A DNA stretch of 6,234 nucleotides from JBJEXX01 sp051886215. Its GTDB lineage: Bacteria; Bacillota_I; Bacilli_A; RF39; UBA660. The position numbers were made by a program, and so were the translations under genes. This document shows positions 1 through 6,205 of the stretch, one piece after another. The notes under the pieces were generated by a model. It was not told the origin of the DNA, made no database searches, and was given only the letters and a program-made list of their open reading frames with translations. The stretch's first letter is position 1. The number at the start of each line of letters is the position of its first letter. The stretch is from NCBI GenBank assembly GCA_051886215.1, contig JBJEXX010000025.1, forward strand, positions 1 to 6,234. The letters are read 5' to 3'.

Positions 1-2
1 AT

Positions 3-365
3 GAAATTGATGGTATGAATTTAACTATAGAAAATTCTGATGGAACAATTGAACATACGACTTTAGAATCTCATGATAAATTGACTGATCTACCAATTGA
101 AATTGAGGTAATAGATAGTTTTTATGACTATGAAACAGGTTATAACTATAAGGGTAGAATAACTAATGACGATTTAATTAAAGAATTTAAAAAATATGGT
201 ACTACGGGTTTGAATCTAGATAATTATAAAAAATACGAAAATAAATCACTATATGAGGATGTTTTAAAATCCAATAAAAATTATGATCCATCAACTGTAC
301 ACTTTTCAGAATTTGATGTTATTAAATTGCTTGAAAAAAATTCAGATAAAGAAATGGAGATATAG
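3..365 (+). CDS. Unrecognised acidic protein, 5' end off the window (partial)
   Basis: I do not recognise this protein. The frame is open to the left edge of the window, reading Glu-Ile-Asp-Gly before the first internal ATG at 15. That ATG has no convincing Shine-Dalgarno sequence, unlike the downstream genes. I therefore read this as the C-terminal part (about 120 residues) of a longer protein; a short protein starting at 15 (116 residues) is the alternative. The visible part is rich in Asp, Glu, Asn, Tyr and Lys, with no signal peptide, membrane segment or cysteine. A Tyr/Gly-rich patch (FYDYETGYNYKG) is followed by a probable helix (TNDDLIKEFKKYG). It ends in TAG two bases before the next ATG, so it is almost certainly co-transcribed and translationally linked with the following genes. 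Its position upstream of a coupling ATPase suggests an accessory protein of a conjugative element, but that is only context. Confidence 0.7.
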   Translation, partial: EIDGMNLTIENSDGTIEHTTLESHDKLTDLPIEIEVIDSFYDYETGYNYKGRITNDDLIKEFKKYGTTGLNLDNYKKYENKSLYEDVLKSNKNYDPSTVHFSEFDVIKLLEKNSDKEMEI

Positions 366-367
366 TC

Positions 368-991
368 ATGAGTTATGAAATTGTAAAGAGTATTAGTCGC
401 AGAAAAAAGGATAATAAAATCTTTATAACTAGTGCATCTAATAATGTATGGCCTAAAACTTACTCACGATGGGAATTTATGCCTGACAAACATTACGATG
501 CGAAGGATGTAGCTAATAAAGAATTACATTTATTCCGTGGAATTATTGGCGGAAGTTATCAACTAAGTGGTAGTGTTAACGAAAATTGGAGATATGCTGA
601 AAATAAGTTTTATGAGTATTGTAGAAATAATAATATAAGTACATCTTATATATGGGAATTGCCATACAATAATGATGGAAATATAGAATTGATAAAACCA
701 TATTATGAAATATTTAAAGGATTTTTGGAAGAAAAGAAAGAAGGAAAATACTATTTATCATCTTCTTTAGGCTGTATAACAAAAGTTAATAAAAATAGTT
801 TTAGTTATACTCCATATTTTGGTTCAGATGAAAGATATTGTAAAAGTTATAAACAAATATATAATGACTATTGTAATATTTCAGAACAGAATAGAGAAAT
901 CTATAATATTGAAATTAAAGAATACAATTTAGAAAAAAACAAAGATGATATTATAGAAAACACAAAGGAAGGTATGGAGTTAGCAATATAA
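368..991 (+). CDS. Unrecognised aromatic-rich cytoplasmic protein in conjugation operon
   Basis: The product is 207 residues and I cannot assign it to a named family. GGAGA at 356-360, seven bases before the ATG, supports the start, and the gene begins two bases after the previous stop. There is no hydrophobic segment, so the product should be cytoplasmic. The N-terminal half looks the more structured: a basic patch ISRRKK (about residues 8-13), a strand-like KIFITSASNNV (about 17-27), a Trp/Tyr-rich stretch, and a Gly-rich FRGIIGGSYQLSGSVNENW (about 56-74). The second half is rich in Tyr and Glu and ends in a charged Lys/Glu/Asp tail that could be helical. Its TAA stop directly abuts the ATG of the coupling ATPase with no spacer, implying coupled expression. 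A role as an accessory factor of DNA transfer is inference from position only. Confidence 0.85.
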   Translation: MSYEIVKSISRRKKDNKIFITSASNNVWPKTYSRWEFMPDKHYDAKDVANKELHLFRGIIGGSYQLSGSVNENWRYAENKFYEYCRNNNISTSYIWELPYNNDGNIELIKPYYEIFKGFLEEKKEGKYYLSSSLGCITKVNKNSFSYTPYFGSDERYCKSYKQIYNDYCNISEQNREIYNIEIKEYNLEKNKDDIIENTKEGMELAI

Positions 992-3295
992 ATGGATAGT
1001 ATTAAATTTAATGCAATGACTCCTATTGAATTTGTAATTTTAATATTAGTTTTATTTGCAATATTTTTTATATTATACTTAGAACCAAGATTAAACAAAA
1101 GAAAATTAGAAAATAAAAATGAGCATGGATCAAGCAAATTTGCTGATATGAAAGAAATAGAAAAAACTTTTGTTAAAGAAGATTTGAATAATATTAATAG
1201 TGTTGGTTTTCCAGTTTGGTATGAAAAGAAAAATGGTAAATTTGATAGTGTGTATTTTGATAATAAAAGTCCACACTATTTACTTATAGGATCCACAGGT
1301 TCCGGTAAAAGTGTTACAGTTGTAATCCCTGAATGTTTTATGTTTGCAACAGCAAAGGAAAAGCATAGCGTTGTAGTAACAGATCCTAAAGCAGAGATAT
1401 TTAATGCAACTAGTAAAGTATTTAAAGATAATGGCTATGATGTTATAACTATAGATTTTAGAAATCCTAATAAATCTAATAAAATAAATATTATGCAACC
1501 AATTATAAATGAGTGGAAAGAGTATTGTCATTATAATAAGATAATGCTTTTTCTTTTTGCTCATTTAATAAAAGATAATAGAATTAAAATAGATAATTTG
1601 GATGATAAAAAATATTTAAATAAGATTAAAGAAAAATATAGTTTGGAAGATTATTTAATAGACATTATAGATAATAACAAAGATGATATTAGTCAATTTA
1701 TAAGTGATAAAAAAATGTATGAAAATGATTTTTTTAAAGGTGATTTAGAGAATAATATGCCCTTAAAAGAATATTTATCTTCTAAATCAAACGAAGACAT
1801 AATGCTTATGATTAGAGAATATCAAAATTTAAGTTCTAAACATCAAGCTGAATCTAATAGATTAGTTATATCACTTGCGGATTTAATATTTGTTGATAAA
1901 GAAACAAATGATAAATTTTGGATAAATAGTGCTAAACAATTATTTATTGGAATTTGTGGAATATTTTTAGAAGACTATCAAAATGGATTGATAACTGAAA
2001 ATAAAATTAATATATCTAGTGTTAAAAAATTTCAAAACTCATCTTTAATAAAAGAAAATCAAACATTTTTACAAAAAAATGTTAATAATCGTAAATATGG
2101 TAGTTTGTCAAAAGATTATTTAACTTCAATACTTTCTGCTGCTGAGAATACATATAAGTCTATAACAGCGGTATTTGGAGAAAAAATGGCTATATTTGAT
2201 GATCTGAATGTAGAAAATGTTACTAGTTCAAATGAATTTAATTTTACTGATTTAGGTAGTAAACCAACAGCTTTATATATAATTGTTCCTGACGAAGATA
2301 GAGCGTACTTTCAACTTGTAACAATTATAATTGGTATGCTTACAAAAGATTTAACAAGATTCGCAAATCTACCAGAAAATAAAGGACAATTACCTGTTAT
2401 GGTGGAATGGATTTTAGATGAGTTTGCTAATTGCCCACCATTAAATTCCATTGAAACCTTGGTCTCTGTGGCTAGAAGTAGAAAGATGCGATTTCAGTTC
2501 TTTATTCAATCTTATGGGCAGCTTTCTCAAGTTTATGGTAAAGATGTTGCTAGTATTATTCAAGATAACTGTGCGTTAGTATATTTAAAAACAAATACAG
2601 TTGAGACTGCTGAAATAATTGCAAAAAAATTAGGAAAAGCTACAGTAGAAACTCATTCGATGAGTAATAGTACAGATGTAATGAAAATAGGTGCAAATAA
2701 GACAACATCTTTAATGGGTAAAGAATTATTGACAGCAACCGAAATAATTGCTCTAAAATATAAAACGATAATATTTCCTACAATAAGTAATCCAATATTC
2801 AGAGATACTTATATGTATAGTGATTTATTTCCACAATTTAAAAAACTTAATGGAATAGATAGAGAAACGAAAGTTTTAAAAAGAATAACTAGTAATTATT
2901 ATACAGTTGAAGAACTAAGAAAAAAGTCAGAGATAAGAAGTGAAAAAAAATTAAACCAAACAGCAAAAAATATTGAAATGCAATTCAAACATAATATTCA
3001 AAAAGAAGTAAATAAAATTACAAAAAATATTGAAAATAAACTTGTTGATGAAGAAATAATTGATAATGATTTTATGAATGATTTAAAAAATAAATTATTT
3101 GTTAGATATGATGTGTCAATAAATAAGGATGTAGATTCTTATAGTATGTTGATTAATAAAATTATAAACAAAGTAGAATTAAAAGAAATAGAAGATTATG
3201 TAAAAACAAATTATAGTTTTGGAGTGTCAAGAAATTTAAGTAAGGGTACTACTAAAATTACAATTTGGGATAATACAAAGGAGAAAAAAATATGA
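992..3295 (+). CDS. VirD4/TraG-family type IV secretion coupling ATPase
   Basis: This is a coupling protein of 767 residues. The family is a membrane-anchored hexameric ATPase that links the relaxase-DNA complex to the type IV secretion channel and helps drive the strand across. One hydrophobic segment (about residues 11-30) gives an N-terminal membrane anchor. It is followed by a HGSSKFA motif (45-51) typical of the family start. Walker A is GSTGSGKS (100-107), a DPK motif follows at 131-133, and Walker B is WILDEF (473-478). RSRKMRFQFFIQSYGQL (496-512) matches the conserved Arg/Gln segment after Walker B. Residues about 175-390, containing DKFWINSAKQLF (308-319), probably form the all-alpha domain and look enlarged. 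Residues about 620-767 are a charged, partly coiled-coil tail. The gene starts directly after the previous stop; GGAG at 976-979 is a slightly distant ribosome site. The 3' end overlaps the sortase gene by four bases. No catalytic motif is missing. Confidence 0.95.
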   Translation: MDSIKFNAMTPIEFVILILVLFAIFFILYLEPRLNKRKLENKNEHGSSKFADMKEIEKTFVKEDLNNINSVGFPVWYEKKNGKFDSVYFDNKSPHYLLIGSTGSGKSVTVVIPECFMFATAKEKHSVVVTDPKAEIFNATSKVFKDNGYDVITIDFRNPNKSNKINIMQPIINEWKEYCHYNKIMLFLFAHLIKDNRIKIDNLDDKKYLNKIKEKYSLEDYLIDIIDNNKDDISQFISDKKMYENDFFKGDLENNMPLKEYLSSKSNEDIMLMIREYQNLSSKHQAESNRLVISLADLIFVDKETNDKFWINSAKQLFIGICGIFLEDYQNGLITENKINISSVKKFQNSSLIKENQTFLQKNVNNRKYGSLSKDYLTSILSAAENTYKSITAVFGEKMAIFDDLNVENVTSSNEFNFTDLGSKPTALYIIVPDEDRAYFQLVTIIIGMLTKDLTRFANLPENKGQLPVMVEWILDEFANCPPLNSIETLVSVARSRKMRFQFFIQSYGQLSQVYGKDVASIIQDNCALVYLKTNTVETAEIIAKKLGKATVETHSMSNSTDVMKIGANKTTSLMGKELLTATEIIALKYKTIIFPTISNPIFRDTYMYSDLFPQFKKLNGIDRETKVLKRITSNYYTVEELRKKSEIRSEKKLNQTAKNIEMQFKHNIQKEVNKITKNIENKLVDEEIIDNDFMNDLKNKLFVRYDVSINKDVDSYSMLINKIINKVELKEIEDYVKTNYSFGVSRNLSKGTTKITIWDNTKEKKI
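3277..3283 (+). promoter_or_regulatory. Ribosome binding site of the sortase, inside the ATPase gene
   Basis: AAAGGAG lies eight bases before the sortase ATG and within the last codons of the coupling ATPase gene. Together with the ATGA stop/start overlap at 3292-3295 it fixes the sortase start and points to translational coupling of the two genes. Confidence 0.85.
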
Positions 3296-3897
3296 GAAAA
3301 TTAGGAATTTTTTTAGTAATAATAGGTATCGCAATTTTAGGATTTTATTTAATATATAATAAAGCTATAAATAAAAGAGCTCATGATAATGTTGATGATT
3401 ATATTAATAATACTTCAATAGTTAATGAAGTAGAAATAGAAAATAATATTGAGGAACAAATTGAGGAAAAAGAAACTAGTTCTAAAAGTATTAATTATAC
3501 AGCAATTATAGAAATACCAACAATTAATTTAAAACAAGGTGTAGTTGATAGTACAGATAATTTTAATTCAATTAATTATGCAATTAGTGTTGATAAAAAT
3601 AGTAATTATCCAAATGAATTGGGTAATTTTATTTTATATGCACATTCTGGTAATAGTAATATTGCTTATTTTAAAAATTTAAATAAGGTAAATATTAGTG
3701 ATGAAGTCTATGTTTATTACAATGGAGTGAAATATCATTATGTTATAGAAAATAAATATGATATTGAAAAGACAGGTAAAGCTAAAGTCATCAACTTAAA
3801 GGATAATAGATATATAACATTAATTACTTGCAATCAAGATAGAAAAGGTTATCAAATAGTTGTAGAAGGTAAATTAATGGATTCTACAACATATTAA
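3292..3897 (+). CDS. Membrane-anchored sortase (cysteine transpeptidase)
   Basis: The product is 201 residues, the usual size for a sortase. Sortases cleave a sorting signal on a secreted protein and join it to the cell wall or to another pilin, acting on the outer face of the membrane. A hydrophobic segment at about residues 4-22 is an N-terminal signal anchor. An acidic linker (about 30-66) follows, then the sortase beta-barrel from about residue 69. The catalytic His118 lies in LYAHSGNS and the catalytic Cys180 in TLITC, both classic. The usual arginine, just before the last hydrophobic strand, is not in its normal place: Gln188 precedes IVVEGKL and the nearest arginine is Arg184. I cannot set the class firmly; it looks closest to class D/B-like enzymes of conjugative elements. 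The ATGA overlap with the ATPase gene suggests a role in building or anchoring the mating surface. No LPxTG-type substrate is encoded in this window. Confidence 0.9.
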   Translation: MRKLGIFLVIIGIAILGFYLIYNKAINKRAHDNVDDYINNTSIVNEVEIENNIEEQIEEKETSSKSINYTAIIEIPTINLKQGVVDSTDNFNSINYAISVDKNSNYPNELGNFILYAHSGNSNIAYFKNLNKVNISDEVYVYYNGVKYHYVIENKYDIEKTGKAKVINLKDNRYITLITCNQDRKGYQIVVEGKLMDSTTY

Positions 3898-3913
3898 TAT
3901 GAAAGGATAAAAA

Positions 3914-3918
3914 GGGGG
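3914..3918 (+). promoter_or_regulatory. Ribosome binding site deciding the 59-residue gene start
   Basis: GGGGG, preceded by AAAAA and ending eight bases before the ATG at 3927, is the only G-rich run in this intergenic stretch. It is the main support for translation of the short open frame that follows. Confidence 0.65.
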
Positions 3919-3926
3919 ATAAAATT

Positions 3927-4106
3927 ATGGAAGGGAATAAAATAGAAAAAAAGATAAATAAAATTACTTATAACTGTGAATATGAATTAAAAACAGACAA
4001 GCCAGATTTAACAAAAGATGATTTAATCAAAATTTTCAATCAAAAATATTACAATTATATAAAAAGAAAAGAAAATCGCCTTTTTATATGCTGTAATTTT
4101 GATTAA
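3927..4106 (+). CDS. Small unrecognised protein (59 aa) between sortase and recombinase
   Basis: This is a 59-residue open frame with ATG at 3927 and TAA at 4104-4106, preceded by a good purine-rich ribosome site. It begins 29 bases after the sortase stop and ends 59 bases before the recombinase start, so it fills what would otherwise be a gap of about 270 bases. The product is slightly basic (13 Lys/Arg against 10 Asp/Glu) and has no membrane segment. It has a strand-like start, then LTKDDLIKIFNQKYYNYIK (about residues 28-46), probably helical, and ends in FICCNFD with two adjacent cysteines (55, 56; another at 17). I do not recognise a family. Small proteins beside serine recombinases are sometimes directionality factors or regulators; that is a guess from position. 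The 3' third of the gene overlaps a stem-loop and repeated blocks, so part of this DNA may also act as a site. Confidence 0.65.
   Translation: MEGNKIEKKINKITYNCEYELKTDKPDLTKDDLIKIFNQKYYNYIKRKENRLFICCNFD
4038..4104. repeat. Long imperfect stem-loop / inverted repeat upstream of the recombinase
   Basis: Read outward to inward, AATCAAAA (4038-4045) pairs with TTTTGATT (4097-4104). After a 3-base bulge, TTACA (4049-4053) pairs with TGTAA (4092-4096). After a small internal loop, ATATAAAAAG (4057-4066) pairs with CTTTTTATAT (4080-4089) around a 13-base loop. That is 23 base pairs in all. A competing perfect 13-bp repeat joins 4022-4034 to 4095-4107. The structure covers the end of the 59-residue gene and stops ten bases before the recombinase -10 box. 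It has few G/C pairs and no following T-run, so it is not a convincing terminator. A protein-binding site is possible. AT-rich DNA produces such repeats by chance, hence moderate confidence in function. Confidence 0.5.
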
Positions 4107-4119
4107 AACGCGTTATAAT
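4091..4119 (+). promoter_or_regulatory. Candidate promoter for the serine recombinase
   Basis: A perfect TATAAT -10 box sits at 4114-4119. The hexamer 17 bases upstream, CTGTAA (4091-4096), matches only three of six -35 consensus bases, so the promoter would be weak or need an activator. The predicted transcript would have a leader of about 40 bases before the ATG at 4166. The -10 box overlaps the palindrome AACGCGTT (4107-4114) and follows the stem-loop directly, so a bound protein could block it. The recombinase could also be read through from the upstream operon. Confidence 0.4.
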
Positions 4120-4149
4120 TTATATAGGCCTTATATTACGACTAAGAAT

Positions 4150-4155
4150 GAGGAG
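4150..4155 (+). promoter_or_regulatory. Ribosome binding site fixing the recombinase start
   Basis: GAGGAG ends ten bases before the ATG at 4166. The in-frame ATG at 4148 overlaps this site and has no comparable ribosome site of its own, so 4166 is the better start. Confidence 0.8.
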
Positions 4156-4165
4156 ACGATTTTTT

Positions 4166-6205
4166 ATGAGTAATAAAGGAAATGAAATTGTAAGGGCGGT
4201 GTTATATCTAAGATTATCAAATGAAGATGAAGGGAAATTAACAAAAGAAGAAAAATCAGAGAGTATCAAAAATCAGGAAATGATGCTTAAAGATTATGCT
4301 AAAGAGCAAGGTTATGAAATTGTAGGTATCTATAATGACGAAGATTGGTCTGGTGCAGATAGTACAAGACCAGAATTTAACAAAATGATAAAAGAGTGCG
4401 AATCTGGAAATGTAGATGTAGTAATTGCTAAAACACAAGCGAGATTTGCAAGAGATATGGAATTAATTGAAAGATATATTCATGATAAATTTATTGAATG
4501 GAATGTACAATTTAAAACAGTTGTTGATCGTATAGATAATACTAAGAGAGAAACAAAAAAGACAAGTCAAATACTGGGATTAACAGATGAATGGTATTTA
4601 GAAGATACTTCTTATAATATTAGACAAACTTTTAAAACCAAAAGAGAAAATGGAGAATTTACTGGTAGTTTTGCACCTTATGGATATGCAAAAGATCCTG
4701 AAAATAAAAATCATTTAGTAATTGATCCTGTTGCAGCAGAAGTTGTTAAAAGAATATTTAATGATTTTATAGGTGGTATGGGAATAAAAACTGTAGCAAA
4801 TTCATTAAACGAAGATTTTGTTCTAAGTCCGTTAGAATATAAATATATGAATGGATATAAATTACAAGTCCCATTTATAAACGATTATATGTTCTTTGAA
4901 TCAATAAAAAAAGCAGGAATGTATAAGGTAAATGTTGTTTATAAAAATGAAGAACGAAAGGTTTTACATAATTTAATCTCTTATAATGTTTTATCTGAGG
5001 ATAGAAAAACATTTGATAATAAATGCAAAATTTATTTGAGACAATATTCAGAAGATAGAATGAAGATTTATTATACAAAAGAAAAAGAAATAGATTATAA
5101 TAATTTTAGAATTGAATTATGGAATGAATTAAAGTTAAATGAGCAATTACCTAATGATACAACTTGCATAGCAACATTAACTGAAAATCTAGATCGTACA
5201 CATTCAATTAATTATCAATTTGAAATTTTGTTAGAAGAGAATGTTGATCATAAGGAATATTTTTTTGATGTATTGCATGTTTCAAATGACGAAAAATCTG
5301 CTATTGATTATAATGTTATAATACGAAAAAAATATAAATGGTGTCAGCAAATGATTAAAAAAATATTGACTGATGAAGTTTATATAGGTAATTTAGTTCA
5401 ATCCAAAACAACAAGTGTAAGTTATAAAAACAAAAAGAAAATAAAAAAAGATCCTAGTGATTGGATTCGTGTTGAGAATATGCATGATGCTATTATTACT
5501 GAGGATTTATGGATTAAAGCACAAGAAAGATTAAAAGAAAGAGCTAGATGTGATAAAAATGGAACGTATAATCCATTCCTTCACAAGTTATATTGCAAAG
5601 AATGTGGAAGAGTATTTACAAGATCTGGTGATTGTAAACATATTTATTATAGATGTAAGGATTTAGTTGAAAAATATCATACTTGCGATAATAGAAGTAG
5701 TATAAATAATAATGACCTTCATAGTTTAGTAATTGATGGTATAAATGAATTGCTTGATAATTTTTATAAAGATCAGGAGTTAAATAATTTCAAAGAAAAT
5801 GATATTGATAATGATTTATTTAAAGAGAAATTAGATTCTTTAAATAAAGAATTAATTAGCATTGATAAGGAATTACAAACTAAAAAAACATACTTTCAAC
5901 GTTTATATGAAGATAGGGCAAATGGGCTCTTAGATACAGAAGAATATATGATGTTAAAGACAAAATATAAAGAAGATAGTGAAAGACTAGAGAATAGAGC
6001 TAAAAAAATACATGAAGAAATAGAATTATGTAATACTAAAAAGAAAGTATTAAAAGGTAAGCAAAATATATTTAATAAATATAAACATGTCGAAAAATTA
6101 GATGTAGATATTGTTAGTGATTTTGTTGATAAAATTTTAATTGGAAAATTAGATAAAGTTAACAAGACTAGAGATATTAAAATTGTATGGAATTTTAGTG
6201 TATAA
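4166..6205 (+). CDS. Large serine recombinase (TnpX/TndX-type integrase)
   Basis: The product is 679 residues from the ATG at 4166. Large serine recombinases cut and rejoin two att sites through a phosphoserine link, excising and integrating mobile elements. The N-terminal catalytic domain (about 9-150) keeps the expected residues: Arg16 and Ser18 in YLRLS, Arg68 in TRPEF, and Arg93 and Arg96 in QARFAR. The recombinase domain starts near SFAPYGYAKDPENKNHLVIDP (about 168-188) and continues to KILTDEVYIGNLVQ (about 399-412). Between about residues 227 and 389 sits an unusually long insert that I do not recognise. A zinc ribbon follows, with Cys477, Cys480, Cys497 and Cys507 as likely ligands. 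A Lys/Glu-rich coiled coil (about 542-634) comes next, as expected for synapsis control. The reading frame is intact and all catalytic residues are present, so it should be active. Lying last in a conjugation-type operon, it probably marks the right end of the element. Confidence 0.95.
   Translation: MSNKGNEIVRAVLYLRLSNEDEGKLTKEEKSESIKNQEMMLKDYAKEQGYEIVGIYNDEDWSGADSTRPEFNKMIKECESGNVDVVIAKTQARFARDMELIERYIHDKFIEWNVQFKTVVDRIDNTKRETKKTSQILGLTDEWYLEDTSYNIRQTFKTKRENGEFTGSFAPYGYAKDPENKNHLVIDPVAAEVVKRIFNDFIGGMGIKTVANSLNEDFVLSPLEYKYMNGYKLQVPFINDYMFFESIKKAGMYKVNVVYKNEERKVLHNLISYNVLSEDRKTFDNKCKIYLRQYSEDRMKIYYTKEKEIDYNNFRIELWNELKLNEQLPNDTTCIATLTENLDRTHSINYQFEILLEENVDHKEYFFDVLHVSNDEKSAIDYNVIIRKKYKWCQQMIKKILTDEVYIGNLVQSKTTSVSYKNKKKIKKDPSDWIRVENMHDAIITEDLWIKAQERLKERARCDKNGTYNPFLHKLYCKECGRVFTRSGDCKHIYYRCKDLVEKYHTCDNRSSINNNDLHSLVIDGINELLDNFYKDQELNNFKENDIDNDLFKEKLDSLNKELISIDKELQTKKTYFQRLYEDRANGLLDTEEYMMLKTKYKEDSERLENRAKKIHEEIELCNTKKKVLKGKQNIFNKYKHVEKLDVDIVSDFVDKILIGKLDKVNKTRDIKIVWNFSV

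Noticed and set aside
160..199. Homology between TNDDLIKEFKK of the first gene and TKDDLIKIFNQ of the 59-residue protein
   Set aside because: The similarity covers about a dozen common helix-forming residues in Lys/Asp-rich proteins, with nothing matching around it; chance is sufficient.
901..1137. Minus-strand open frame over the ATPase start
   Set aside because: It lies wholly opposite two well-supported genes; its hydrophobic product is what AT-rich coding DNA gives on the reverse strand.
1280..1564. Minus-strand open frame opposite the Walker A region
   Set aside because: It is antisense to a conserved ATPase domain; the Cys/Ile/Phe-rich composition indicates a shadow of the coding strand.
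2370..2387. LPENKG in the coupling ATPase as a sortase sorting signal
   Set aside because: It does not fit LPxTG-like motifs, lies in the middle of a cytoplasmic ATPase domain, and is not followed by a terminal hydrophobic segment and basic tail.
4057..4089. Rho-independent terminator formed by ATATAAAAAG and CTTTTTATAT
   Set aside because: The stem has one G-C pair, and no T-run follows the right arm; it would be a very weak terminator and lies inside the 59-residue gene.
4148..4165. Upstream in-frame ATG as the recombinase start, adding MRRRFF
   Set aside because: The GAGGAG ribosome site lies inside these codons and is correctly spaced for the ATG at 4166, while 4148 has no ribosome site of its own.
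4256..5078. Minus-strand open frames within the recombinase (4256-4438 and 4875-5078)
   Set aside because: Both are short, fully antisense to the recombinase, with no ribosome site that I could see and compositions typical of reverse-strand AT-rich DNA.
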